Source of the DNA: Undibacterium sp. YM2
GTDB taxonomy: Bacteria; Pseudomonadota; Gammaproteobacteria; Burkholderiales; Burkholderiaceae_D
Assembly: GCF_009937975.1 (NCBI RefSeq)
Contig: NZ_AP018441.1
Coordinates: 248,001 to 312,000 of the forward strand
Length of the DNA stretch: 64,000 nucleotides
Direction: 5' to 3'
In this document: one piece after another, positions 44,945 through 53,183 of the stretch
Layout: each line of letters opens with the position of its first letter
Position numbering within the stretch: position 1 is the stretch's first letter
Made by a program: the position numbers and the translations under genes
The notes under the pieces: generated by a model
What the model was told of the DNA's origin: nothing
The model's input: only the letters and a program-made list of their open reading frames with translations
The model's database searches: none

Positions 44945-45043
44945 CAACACCACCGCCCTACGTAATTTTATCCCTTAGCTTTTGCAACCCGGCAGGCCAT
45001 CTGCGTACTCCCCATACAAAGCCTGGCCTGTCGTTGTTGCAAA

Positions 45044-45613
45044 TCAGCGGCTATCCTGTTTCGAAACAAACTCCCTGTCCAGCAAGGAATAGCATTTGAG
45101 ATCAACATAGCGTCCATGCTTGTATTCACACTCACGTAATACACCTTCGAGCCGGAAACCCAGTTTTTCTATCAAGCGCCAACTGGCGATATTCTCTGGC
45201 TCTACCATGGCTTGCAAGCGGTGCAGGCCGAGGTGTTCAAAGCAATGGGTGATGATGACGTTCATGCACTCCGGTATAACAGCCTTGCCCCAATGGTCGG
45301 GCGAAAGCCAGAAGCCGGTTTCGGCGCAATGGTGTTCCTGTTCCCATTCATGCAGGCCGCAAGTGCCTATCAATTGTTCAGGGTCCTCTTTGCTGCAAAT
45401 GCCCCACCACAGGCCTGAGCCGTCCAGCCATACCTGTTCATACCAGTCCATCTGTTCCTGGCTTGATGCCAGGGTGTCGTAGCTGATGCCATAATATTCG
45501 GTGACACGCGGGTCGGATAAACCACGAAAAATGGCGGGCATATCAGTGGCGACGATGCGGCGCAGTTGATAGCTGGTGGTCTCCAGTACGGGGAAGGCTT
45601 TGGTTTCAGGCAT
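45044..45613 (-). CDS. GNAT acetyltransferase (RimJ/RimL-like)
   Basis: A 189-residue N-acetyltransferase using acetyl-CoA. The start of the fold is LETTSYQLRRIVATD, the acetyl-CoA-binding segment is ETGFWLSPDHWGKAVIPECM, and the C-terminal strand is ENIASWRLIEKLGFRLEGVL, all typical of ribosomal-protein-serine/alanine acetyltransferase relatives. The frame extends to 45688, but the upstream part contains a 16-bp palindrome and no plausible ribosome-binding site, so I use the ATG at 45613, which matches the usual N-terminus. The substrate is unknown. Confidence 0.8.
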   Translation of the reverse strand: MPETKAFPVLETTSYQLRRIVATDMPAIFRGLSDPRVTEYYGISYDTLASSQEQMDWYEQVWLDGSGLWWGICSKEDPEQLIGTCGLHEWEQEHHCAETGFWLSPDHWGKAVIPECMNVIITHCFEHLGLHRLQAMVEPENIASWRLIEKLGFRLEGVLRECEYKHGRYVDLKCYSLLDREFVSKQDSR

Positions 45614-45651
45614 ATAAGCTTTGCAATAACAGGTAACAATCAGACATTCTA

Positions 45652-45667
45652 ATGCCTGTACAGGCAT
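45652..45667. promoter_or_regulatory. 16-bp perfect palindrome upstream of the acetyltransferase gene
   Basis: ATGCCTGTACAGGCAT reads the same on both strands. It lies 39 bp before the chosen acetyltransferase start and 100 bp before the divergent DUF4272 gene, a good position for an operator shared by both. Confidence 0.5.
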
Positions 45668-45766
45668 GGAGTTGCGCTGTTCTGTCACTCCTTAACAGAG
45701 CAAAATCTGGGATAATCCGTCTGCTCGTTATCAGCGAGTGAATTGATTAACAATATTGAAGAAATA

Positions 45767-46414
45767 ATGAGCCCAGAGCAACGCAAAGAAGCTTCCGAAC
45801 TGGAATTGCATAAACGTGGTATCCGCATCAATGTGCAATTGCATGTGATTGAGTCTGATGAAGAAGTGGAACTGCGCACACCTGAAGAACTGATGCAGCG
45901 CATGCTGGCCTTGTGGGCGGTGACTGCAGTAGCTGCTGGTGGTGATGTTGCACACTACCGCTCGTATCTGGACGCGCATGGTCTGAAGACCGCTTTGTCA
46001 GCGCAGGAGTTGACATTTTTGTTTGCGGATGACATCACTGAAGAATTGCGTTCGCAATTTCTGCAAAGGCAGGAAGCTCTGTATTTCCTGGCATGGGCAG
46101 CGGGTTTGACCGACAAACTGACTGTACCTACGCAAGCAGCGAACTTCAAACAAATCCTGAAATTATTTCCGCATGCAATGGAAGCTCCCGAGCGTTTGCA
46201 GGCAGCCTTGAAACCGCGTCGCAAGGGGCAAGTGCTGGACTGGTCGGATTTATTGTATCGCCTGCACTGGGCTGTTCGTCATGCACATATTACCGGGCGC
46301 GATGCACCGGGTAATTTGAATGCAGATGCGGTGCGCGAATGGCATCAGGCTGCCAACTGGCTGTGCCAGTATGAAGAAGAAAATGACTGGGACAAGGTTA
46401 GTACTGAAACTTGA
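45767..46414 (+). CDS. DUF4272 protein
   Basis: A 215-residue cytoplasmic protein with the DUF4272 pattern: ELHKRGIRINVQLHVIESDE, RTPEELMQRMLALWAVTAVA, and near the end DWSDLLYRLHWAVRHAHIT followed by EWHQAANWL. Its function is unknown. I use the ATG at 45767 (GAAGAAATA upstream) and not the earlier in-frame TTG at 45743. Confidence 0.8.
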   Translation: MSPEQRKEASELELHKRGIRINVQLHVIESDEEVELRTPEELMQRMLALWAVTAVAAGGDVAHYRSYLDAHGLKTALSAQELTFLFADDITEELRSQFLQRQEALYFLAWAAGLTDKLTVPTQAANFKQILKLFPHAMEAPERLQAALKPRRKGQVLDWSDLLYRLHWAVRHAHITGRDAPGNLNADAVREWHQAANWLCQYEEENDWDKVSTET

Positions 46415-46439
46415 CCTAGGTCCTGGTCAATAAGCATGC

Positions 46440-47402
46440 TCAATAAGACTTGATACTTATACGTCCAGTCTTGCAATCATTGACTTCTTCAAGCATCTTC
46501 TGGCAGCGCGGTCCTGAAAATTCAGCCTGCAGAGCGTCGAGAAAAACCCGTGTGCGGGCAGGCATCAGGCGGCGCCCAGGAAATACCGCCCAGACAGTGA
46601 TTTCAGGCAGTTTCCAGTCTTCCAGCAAGGGTACCAGCTCACCCTTGTGTATGTGCTGACCAGCGAAATGATCCGCCAGCATGATGATGCCTTTACCGCG
46701 CACCGCGAGGCGCGTGAGCAGCTCTGGCGAGTTGGCACTGGCTCGGCCAGGCGGTATGCCTTCCCAGACCGCGCCATCTTTTTCCATGCGCCAGATCGAA
46801 GGTTCGCCATTACGTGCCGTCAGGCGCAGGCAATCATGTTCCATCAGGGCCTCCGGTTCTGCTGGTGCACCATACAATTTCAAATAAGCAGGTGAGGCAT
46901 ACAGGCCTATGCTGAAGCGCACCAGCCCACGGGCCGCGAGTGAGGCATCGTCCGGTAAGTCGCCAGCGCGTATGGCCACATCAAAATTCTCACCTATCAA
47001 ATCCACCCTGCGCGGCGACAAATCCAGCTCCAGGTTGACGGAAGGGTATTTGCTGATGAAGTCAGATAACAATTCACCCATCTGATGATTGGCAAAATCA
47101 CCAGGCATCGATACTTTCAGTCTGCCATTCGGCTCTGCCTGCCTGTGCTGGGTCAGGGCCAGCGTTGCATCTACTTCTTCCTGCACATGTTGTGCATGCT
47201 GCAAGACACTTTGCCCCAGGTCAGTCACCGTCAGCTTACGCGTAGTGCGCAAGATCAGACGTTCACCGAGCTGGGCTTCAAGGGCAGATATGCGGCGTGA
47301 CAAGGTCGACTTGGGTACGCCCAGCTTCTCTGCCGCCTTGCTGAAGCTGCCTTCTTCAACCACGCGGGCAAATAGCAAAAGGTCATTGGCTTCGAGGGTC
47401 AT
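46440..47402 (-). CDS. LysR-family regulator divergent from the azoreductase gene
   Basis: A 320-residue LysR protein (NDLLLFARVVEEGSFSKAAE, then GVPKSTLSRRISALEAQLG) followed by the effector domain. It is divergent from the quinone reductase/pirin genes, with two TTTTTGGAAC repeats 41 bp apart between them. By analogy with similar LysR-azoR pairs it probably activates them in response to quinones or electrophiles. The effector is not shown by the sequence. Confidence 0.9.
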   Translation of the reverse strand: MTLEANDLLLFARVVEEGSFSKAAEKLGVPKSTLSRRISALEAQLGERLILRTTRKLTVTDLGQSVLQHAQHVQEEVDATLALTQHRQAEPNGRLKVSMPGDFANHQMGELLSDFISKYPSVNLELDLSPRRVDLIGENFDVAIRAGDLPDDASLAARGLVRFSIGLYASPAYLKLYGAPAEPEALMEHDCLRLTARNGEPSIWRMEKDGAVWEGIPPGRASANSPELLTRLAVRGKGIIMLADHFAGQHIHKGELVPLLEDWKLPEITVWAVFPGRRLMPARTRVFLDALQAEFSGPRCQKMLEEVNDCKTGRISIKSY

Positions 47403-47428
47403 TATCGTGCCTCCATACTATTTTCCTA

Positions 47429-47482
47429 TTTTTGGAACAATGATATCCATTTTAACGTCTTCCGGATTGTTTTTGGAACGAT
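47429..47482. promoter_or_regulatory. Two direct repeats in the lysR-azoR intergenic region
   Basis: TTTTTGGAAC occurs at 47429-47438 and 47470-47479, 41 bp apart (nearly four helical turns). The second copy lies in an imperfect inverted repeat, ATTGTT and AACGAT, at 47466-47482. This resembles a strong and weak LysR site pair. Confidence 0.5.
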
Positions 47483-47522
47483 TAAAGTACGTCCATCAAA
47501 CTTAATCTGAAAGGTACACAAA

Positions 47523-48125
47523 ATGAACATCCTGCAAATCAACTCCAGCGCCCGTGCCCAAGCTTCTCATTCCACTCAACTGGCAAATAGCCTGGTTGAG
47601 GCTTTATTGGAAACATCTTCTGGTGCCACCGTGAATGTACGTGATCTGGGTAGTAATCCTCACCCCATACTTGATGAAACAGCATTGCAAGCCCTGTTCA
47701 CTCCGGCAGACCAGCGGACAGCAGAACAGCAAGCTCGCGTTGCTCTGGATGATGCCCTGATTGCAGAAATCCAGGCAGCAGACGTAGTAGTACTCGGCGC
47801 ACCGATGTATAACTTTGGTATCTCGGCCCAATTGAAAAACTGGATAGATGCGATTTCCCGCGCCCAGGTGACTTTCCGCTATACCGCCAATGGTCCTGAA
47901 GGTTTGTTGACGGGCAAGAAAGTATATGTAGTACTGACACGTGGTGGTCTGTATCGCAATACGCCAAACGACACGCAAATGCCTTACCTGAAAACCTTCT
48001 TTGGCTTCCTGGGCATGACCGATGTAGAGTTTGTCTATGCAGAAGGTCTGGCCATGGGCCCGGATGCAGAAAAAGCATCCCTGGCTGCAGCACACCAGCA
48101 AATTAATGATTTACTGCCTGCATAA
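47523..48125 (+). CDS. azoR: FMN-dependent NADH:quinone oxidoreductase/azoreductase
   Basis: A 200-residue flavodoxin-fold enzyme of the AzoR family that reduces quinones and azo compounds with NAD(P)H. Motifs: [20 protein letters not shown] at the phosphate-binding loop, [20 protein letters not shown], and [13 protein letters not shown]. It has an AAGG ribosome-binding site 8-9 nt upstream. It is followed after 50 bp by the pirin gene and shares the LysR-controlled promoter region. Confidence 0.92.
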   Translation: MNILQINSSARAQASHSTQLANSLVEALLETSSGATVNVRDLGSNPHPILDETALQALFTPADQRTAEQQARVALDDALIAEIQAADVVVLGAPMYNFGISAQLKNWIDAISRAQVTFRYTANGPEGLLTGKKVYVVLTRGGLYRNTPNDTQMPYLKTFFGFLGMTDVEFVYAEGLAMGPDAEKASLAAAHQQINDLLPA

Positions 48126-48175
48126 TCGACAACTAATCGACAACATTAACGGGCTAACTACGAGGACGATGGATC

Positions 48176-49078
48176 ATGGAAACGACAGATGTAGTCGCAA
48201 GCAACACAGTTCAACAGGCTGAAAGCGTGAGCAAATCGCGCACGGTAGAACAACTGGTCGCCGGGCAGCCTACTTCAGATGGTGCCGGTGTCAAGCTGAC
48301 ACGGGTATTGACGCAGCCACTGCAATACCGGCTGGACCCCTTCCTCATGCTGGATGCTTTCGGCAGTGATGAGGCAGGTGACTACATCGCCGGTTTCCCC
48401 AGCCATCCGCACCGTGGTTTTGAAACCATCACCTATATGCTGGCGGGACGCATGCGCCACCGCGACAGTGCCGGTAATGAAGGCTTGCTGCAAAACGGCG
48501 GTGTGCAATGGATGACCGCCGGTCGTGGCGTAATTCATTCAGAAATGCCGGAACAGGAAGAAGGCCGCATGGCAGGCTTCCAGCTATGGTTGAACCTGCC
48601 AGCAAAAGACAAGATGATCGCCCCCTGGTACCGTGATATCCAGAGCGACACCATCCCTGAATTGCTGACAGCAGCAGGTGTCAAAGTGCGCATCATCGCC
48701 GGTGGCAGCCATGGCGTCGCAGGTGCCGTGCAGCGTGAAGTGACCCTGCCGCTGTACCTGGATGTACACATGCCCGCCGGTAGCAGTTTCAGCCACAGCC
48801 TGCCTGCCAGTTTCAATGCCTTTGTGTACGTCTATGAAGGTGAAGTACAGATAGGTGAGCGTGAAGTGCCTGTGCAACGCATGGCGATATTGAAAAAATC
48901 GCCGGATGCAGATGGGGTGGTGATTGATGCCAAAGTTGATAGCCGCTTGTTGTTGATTGCCGGTCAGCCCTTGGGGGAAACCATCGTGCAGTATGGGCCG
49001 TTTGTGATGAATAGCCAGGCGGAGATATTCAAGGCGATCAGTGATTTTCGTGAGGGTAAGTTGGTGAGTGGTGGTTGA
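48176..49078 (+). CDS. Pirin family protein
   Basis: A 300-residue double-cupin protein. The N-terminal iron-binding set is present: HPHRGFETITYML, RMRHRD and GRGVIHSEMP, so the His and Glu ligands of pirin/quercetinase are kept. Bacterial pirins often act as quercetin 2,3-dioxygenases or modulate metabolism. With the azoreductase and DoxX genes it suggests a response to quinones or flavonoid-like electrophiles. Confidence 0.9.
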   Translation: METTDVVASNTVQQAESVSKSRTVEQLVAGQPTSDGAGVKLTRVLTQPLQYRLDPFLMLDAFGSDEAGDYIAGFPSHPHRGFETITYMLAGRMRHRDSAGNEGLLQNGGVQWMTAGRGVIHSEMPEQEEGRMAGFQLWLNLPAKDKMIAPWYRDIQSDTIPELLTAAGVKVRIIAGGSHGVAGAVQREVTLPLYLDVHMPAGSSFSHSLPASFNAFVYVYEGEVQIGEREVPVQRMAILKKSPDADGVVIDAKVDSRLLLIAGQPLGETIVQYGPFVMNSQAEIFKAISDFREGKLVSGG

Positions 49079-49094
49079 AGGGAAAATTACGGAA

Positions 49095-49213
49095 CTCCCT
49101 CCCCTTCAAGGGGAGGGTGGGGGTGGGGATGGGTTTCGGTTGATTAACCTTTATTCAAATTGCGTTAGAACCCCATCCCCATCCCGACCTTCCCCTTGAA
49201 GGGGAAGGAGGGG
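49095..49213. repeat. Inverted-repeat element with CCCCTTCAAGGGG hairpins
   Basis: Two inverted arms of about 42 bp (49095-49136 and 49170-49213), each with its own hairpin centred on TTCAAG/CTTGAA, surround a spacer of about 35 bp. The low-complexity G/C arms look like a common betaproteobacterial intergenic repeat. It lies between the pirin and DoxX genes and could affect message stability. Confidence 0.75.
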
Positions 49214-49255
49214 CAACTACGAATGAAATCAAAATCTACATGTAAGGAAAACAAA

Positions 49256-49672
49256 ATGAAACAAGCAGAAACTCTAGGCCCCGTCTTCGGTTCCTTCATC
49301 GCCCGCGTCTTGATCGCCCTGATCTTCGTGGCATCCGGTGCCAGCAAGATATCCGGCTTTGAGCAAACTATAGGTTATATAGCCAGCAAGGGCCTGCCTT
49401 TGCCCGCCTTAGGTGCAATTGCCGCCATCGTGGTGGAACTGGGTGGTGGCCTCATGCTCATCATAGGCTGGCGTGCACGCTGGGCTGCAGCGGCAATGAT
49501 CTTGTTTACGCTGGCAGCGGCTTTCATCTTCCATAATTTCTGGGGTGTACCGGCAGATGCAGCACAGAATCAGATGATACATTTCATGAAAAATATCTCC
49601 ATGGCGGGTGGCCTGCTGTATGTCCTGATACATGGCAGCGGTGGCTGGAGTCTGGATGGACGTAAAGCTTGA
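49256..49672 (+). CDS. DoxX family membrane protein
   Basis: A 138-residue four-helix inner-membrane protein of the DoxX family (FGSFIARVLIALIFVASGAS, then GLPLPALGAIAAIVVELGGG). I use the ATG at 49256 preceded by AGGAAAA; the open frame begins 60 bases earlier, inside the repeat. It follows azoR and pirin and ends at a terminator. It may take part in redox or sulphur stress at the membrane; DoxX proteins have no settled single function. Confidence 0.88.
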   Translation: MKQAETLGPVFGSFIARVLIALIFVASGASKISGFEQTIGYIASKGLPLPALGAIAAIVVELGGGLMLIIGWRARWAAAAMILFTLAAAFIFHNFWGVPADAAQNQMIHFMKNISMAGGLLYVLIHGSGGWSLDGRKA

Positions 49673-49703
49673 ACAGGGATTTCTTGCTGAGTTTCAATAG
49701 TTG

Positions 49704-49743
49704 AAACAGCGGATTTGTCTGAAGGCAAATCCGCTGTTTTTTT
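49704..49743 (+). terminator. Intrinsic terminator after the DoxX gene
   Basis: A perfect 14-bp stem, AAACAGCGGATTTG with its complement, has an 8-nt loop and is followed by a run of seven T. It isolates the phosphonate locus from the upstream genes. Confidence 0.9.
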
Positions 49744-49759
49744 GCGTGGAAATGTCGTC

Positions 49760-49810
49760 GTTTCATCGTCTTGTAATCTTGCCTTCATACGCCTGACATA
49801 TTCTTGTCCA
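49760..49810 (+). promoter_or_regulatory. PhoB box array upstream of phnC
   Basis: Five 7-bp units occur at exact 11-bp spacing: GTTTCAT (49760), TTGTAAT (49771), CCTTCAT (49782), CTGACAT (49793) and TTGTCCA (49804). They match the PhoB half-site CTGTCAT in 5, 5, 5, 6 and 4 of 7 positions. The array ends 45 bp before the phnC start. The pattern implies phosphate-starvation control. Confidence 0.7.
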
Positions 49811-49854
49811 ATACTCCCGTGGATTAGCTCAATTGTCCAGGCGGGGTAAATGCG

Positions 49855-50700
49855 ATGAAGATAGAAATCAACGGGATTTCCAAAACCTTTAAAGGTGGCT
49901 ATCAGGCGCTGGACAATATTGCCTTGACTTTTGCGCCTGGTGAAATGGTTGCGCTCATCGGTGCATCCGGTTCTGGCAAGTCAACTTTATTGCGCCATAT
50001 CTCTGGCCTGATCACGGCCAATGCCGACAAGAATGATATCCGTCTCGGCGAGCAGGTCTTGCAGGCGAATGGTGTAGTCGGCAAACAGATACGCCATCTG
50101 CGTTCGCAAATCGGTTTTGTCTTCCAGCAATTCAATCTGGTCGGGCGTTTGCCTGTGCTGACCAATGTTCTCACTGGTGGCATCGCCCGCATCCCGCTGT
50201 GGCGTAGTTGTTTCCGCATTTTTACCAAAGAAGAAAAAGCCCTGGGCCTGGCCGCGCTGGCACGCGTGGGTATTGCGGAACATGCTTACAAGCGTGCTTC
50301 AGCCCTGTCCGGTGGACAGCAACAGCGTGCAGCGATTGCCCGCACTATCGTGCAGCAAGCCAAGGTCATTCTGGCTGATGAGCCGATAGCCTCGCTGGAT
50401 CCTGAATCCGCACGCCGTGTCATGCAGACCCTGGCGGACCTGAATCGCCAGGATGGTACGACGGTAGTGGTATCCCTGCATCAGGTCGATGTGGCTTTTC
50501 GTTTCTGCCCGCGCACTGTTGCGCTTTCGCGTGGCCGTGTCGTCTATGACGGCCCTTCCAGCGAACTGACAGTAGCCATGTTGCGCGACCTGTATGGTGC
50601 AGAGGCAGAAGAATTGCTCAATCCTGTATCAGTCAACATGGCAAGTACTGCACCTGTTACCGATGCACTCTCTTTACCCACTCTCGCGGCTGCCGCCTGA
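49855..50700 (+). CDS. phnC: Phosphonate ABC transporter ATP-binding protein
   Basis: A 281-residue ATPase of the PhnC type: Walker [10 protein letters not shown], signature [13 protein letters not shown] and Walker [16 protein letters not shown]. It energises uptake of phosphonates, and probably also phosphite or phosphate esters, through PhnE with PhnD as binding protein. The gene order phnC-phnD-phnE follows that of E. coli. Confidence 0.94.
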   Translation: MKIEINGISKTFKGGYQALDNIALTFAPGEMVALIGASGSGKSTLLRHISGLITANADKNDIRLGEQVLQANGVVGKQIRHLRSQIGFVFQQFNLVGRLPVLTNVLTGGIARIPLWRSCFRIFTKEEKALGLAALARVGIAEHAYKRASALSGGQQQRAAIARTIVQQAKVILADEPIASLDPESARRVMQTLADLNRQDGTTVVVSLHQVDVAFRFCPRTVALSRGRVVYDGPSSELTVAMLRDLYGAEAEELLNPVSVNMASTAPVTDALSLPTLAAAA

Positions 50701-50727
50701 GTTTCTTTTCTCTTCAGGAGTATTTCC

Positions 50728-51708
50728 ATGTTTCGTCAATTCGTGCGCAGTCTGACCCTGGGCCTGGTGATGGCCGCAACTGCTACTGCCGTCATGGCAG
50801 AAGATGCGGTCAAGACTTTGAACTTTGGCCTCATCTCTACCGAATCTTCACAAAACCTGAAACAGGACTGGCAGCCTGTGCTGGATGACATGAGCAAAAA
50901 GCTAGGCATCAAGGTCACGGCTTTCTTTGCTTCTGACTATGCAGGCGTCATTGAAGGCATGCGTTTCAATAAAGTGCAGTTCGCCTGGCTGGGTAATAAA
51001 TCGGCTATCGAAGCTGTTGACCGTGCCAACTCTGAAGTGTTTGCACAGATGATCAATGCCGATGGCACTCTCGGCTACTACAGCATGATCAGCGTACATA
51101 AAGACAGCTCTTACCAGACTGTAGAAGATGTCTTGAAAAATGCCAAGAATATGAATTTTGGCATCGGTGACCCTAACTCCACTTCTGGCTTCCTGGTGCC
51201 CAGCTATTATGTGTTTGCACAAAACAATGTTAACCCGAAAACAGCATTCAAGACTGTGCGTGGTGCCAATCATGAAACCAATATCCTGGCTGTTGCCAAC
51301 AAGCAGGTAGATGCCGCCGTGCATAGTTCTGATACGCTGGACCGCATCAAGGCACGCCAGCCAGAAACAGCCAGTCAATTGCGCCAGGTCTGGAAATCTC
51401 CTTTGATCGCTGCTGATCCCCTGGTATGGCGCAAGGATTTGCCAGCCGATATGAAAAACAAGATCAAGGACTTCTTTATCAACTACGGCAAGACTGGCCC
51501 TGATGCAGCACGTGAAAAAGCACAATTGGCCAAGCTGACTTTAGGTGGTTTCCAGGATTCCAGCAATGCACAATTGAAGCCTGTACGCCAGCTTGAATTG
51601 TTCAAGGAAAAAGTCAAGATAGAAGCAGACGTCGTCCTGAATGCAGAAGAAAAGAAAGCCAAGCTCGATGACATCAACCGCAAACTGAACGACATCGCCA
51701 AGTCTTGA
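50728..51708 (+). CDS. phnD: Phosphonate ABC transporter substrate-binding protein
   Basis: A 326-residue periplasmic protein with a signal peptide ([19 protein letters not shown]). It has the PhnD/PtxB-type binding-protein pattern: [20 protein letters not shown], then [20 protein letters not shown], then [20 protein letters not shown]. The ligand-binding Ser/Thr-rich segment is at GDPNSTSG. It should deliver phosphonates to PhnE/PhnC. Confidence 0.94.
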   Translation: MFRQFVRSLTLGLVMAATATAVMAEDAVKTLNFGLISTESSQNLKQDWQPVLDDMSKKLGIKVTAFFASDYAGVIEGMRFNKVQFAWLGNKSAIEAVDRANSEVFAQMINADGTLGYYSMISVHKDSSYQTVEDVLKNAKNMNFGIGDPNSTSGFLVPSYYVFAQNNVNPKTAFKTVRGANHETNILAVANKQVDAAVHSSDTLDRIKARQPETASQLRQVWKSPLIAADPLVWRKDLPADMKNKIKDFFINYGKTGPDAAREKAQLAKLTLGGFQDSSNAQLKPVRQLELFKEKVKIEADVVLNAEEKKAKLDDINRKLNDIAKS

Positions 51709-51712
51709 TAGC

Positions 51713-52522
51713 ATGAACAGCACACCAACAGCCCGCCCGCAAGTCGTCATGAATTTGCCGGAAGCACCCAAGCGTGATACCGGAAAATTACTGGTCTGGG
51801 GCATAGTCCTGGCGATACTTGCCATGTCGTGGAAGGGCGCTGACATGCGCCCGCTGGAATTACTGCGCGACAGTGGCAATATGCTGACCTACGCTGCGAG
51901 TTTTTTTCCGCCAGATTTTCATGAATGGCGTATCTACCTGCAAGAGCTGTTGGTGACTTTACAGATTGCTGCCTGGGGTACTGCCCTGGCGGTGGTCTGC
52001 TCCATTCCCCTGGGTTTGCTGAGCTCGTCGAATATCGCACCCGCCTGGGTCAGCCAGCCTGTGCGTCGCTTGATGGATGCTGCACGTGCCATCAATGAAA
52101 TGGTATTTGCCATGTTGTTTGTAGTGGCAGTTGGTCTTGGCCCTTTTGCTGGTGTACTGGCCTTGTTCGTGCATACGACCGGCATCTTGTCCAAACTGTT
52201 TTCTGAGGCCGTTGAAGCGATAGACCCACAACCGGTAGAAGGCATACGTGCCACCGGTGCCCATGCACTGGAAGAAATAGTCTATGGTGTCTTGCCGCAA
52301 GTCATGCCACTGTGGGTGTCATTTGCCCTGTACCGCTTTGAATCGAATGTGCGCTCCGCCACTGTTGTCGGCATGGTCGGTGCCGGTGGCATAGGCGTGA
52401 TCCTGTGGGAAGTCATACGCGCCTTCCAGTATGCGCAGACTTGCGCAGTTTTATTGATGATCGTGCTGACAGTCAGCATGATAGATGTGATTTCTTCCCG
52501 TCTCAGAAAAGTCTTCATCTGA
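51713..52522 (+). CDS. phnE: Phosphonate ABC transporter permease
   Basis: A 269-residue inner-membrane permease with six hydrophobic segments and the PhnE EAA-loop region [20 protein letters not shown]. It starts 4 bp after phnD. A single permease gene is present, so it presumably acts as a homodimer. Confidence 0.93.
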   Translation: MNSTPTARPQVVMNLPEAPKRDTGKLLVWGIVLAILAMSWKGADMRPLELLRDSGNMLTYAASFFPPDFHEWRIYLQELLVTLQIAAWGTALAVVCSIPLGLLSSSNIAPAWVSQPVRRLMDAARAINEMVFAMLFVVAVGLGPFAGVLALFVHTTGILSKLFSEAVEAIDPQPVEGIRATGAHALEEIVYGVLPQVMPLWVSFALYRFESNVRSATVVGMVGAGGIGVILWEVIRAFQYAQTCAVLLMIVLTVSMIDVISSRLRKVFI

Positions 52523-52543
52523 TATATAGCGGATATAGCTGAT

Positions 52544-53122
52544 ATGCAAACACAAAATCGCCAGATCGTCCAGGGCATCACCCTCCCGCAAGTCATAGAC
52601 TGGTTGCAAAACCGCGCCGGTGGTTTGTATGGTGGTGAAGCCATTACCCAACTGGAGCATGCCCTGCAATGCGCCAGCCTGGCCATGGAAGAAGGCGCAA
52701 GCGATGCCCTGGTTATTGCTGCGCTCTTGCATGACCTGGCGCATATGGCTGACGATGAAACCGATGAGACTTTCCCGCATGGTGAACTGGCAGCCTTGTT
52801 GCTGGCGGAATTGTTTGACAGGGATGTGACCGAACCGATACGCATGCATGTCGATGCCAAGCGCTACCTGTGTGCGGCAGATCCCCTGTACTGGTCAGGC
52901 TTGTCCCATGCATCACAACGCAGCCTGATCTGGCAGGGTGGCCCATTTTCAGTGACGCAAGCGACTGAATTCATAGATCAGGATTACGCTGAAGATGCAG
53001 TCAGATTGCGTCAGTGGGATGACACGGCAAAAGTGGTTGGAGCCAAGACTGTGGACTTGCAAGTCTTTGTCGTGATGATGGAAAAACTGAGTCTGGAATT
53101 TGCCCAGGCTGAAACTGTGTAA
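52544..53122 (+). CDS. PhnZ-like HD-domain oxygenase associated with phosphonate use
   Basis: A 192-residue HD-domain protein at the end of the phnCDE operon (21 bp after phnE). It carries HALQCA, the diiron HD pair in ALLHDLAHM, and HMHVDAKRYLC-type residues near the middle. It also has YGGE (residues 27-30), in the position of the Tyr and Glu that PhnZ uses for substrate recognition. PhnZ is a diiron oxygenase that cleaves 2-amino-1-hydroxyethylphosphonate to glycine and phosphate. The usual partner, the 2-oxoglutarate dioxygenase PhnY, is not in this window. It could be an independent oxidative route beside C-P lyase. Confidence 0.8.
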   Translation: MQTQNRQIVQGITLPQVIDWLQNRAGGLYGGEAITQLEHALQCASLAMEEGASDALVIAALLHDLAHMADDETDETFPHGELAALLLAELFDRDVTEPIRMHVDAKRYLCAADPLYWSGLSHASQRSLIWQGGPFSVTQATEFIDQDYAEDAVRLRQWDDTAKVVGAKTVDLQVFVVMMEKLSLEFAQAETV

Positions 53123-53183
53123 AGCAGTAATGTCCGGCATAGAATGTGCAACACAGATGGCTGCACACGATGCAGTACCAATT

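Larger units (their letters stand above)
44541..45043. other. 503-bp repeat-rich intergenic region
   Basis: No gene is supported. From left to right it holds a GC-rich stretch with CCGGG/CCCGG hairpin arms near 44666, a perfect 10-bp hairpin at 44691-44716, a 23-bp inverted repeat at 44765-44856 and a 24-bp tandem repeat at 44897-44944. The composition differs from the flanking genes and looks like accumulated dispersed repeats. Confidence 0.7.

Noticed and set aside
44768..44965. Gln/Arg-rich small protein
   Set aside because: It is produced by translating a 24-bp tandem repeat inside a repeat-rich spacer; no start signal is seen.
45614..45688. Longer acetyltransferase start at a GTG
   Set aside because: The AAGGAG there directly abuts the GTG and is too close. 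The region holds a palindrome, and family members start near 45613.
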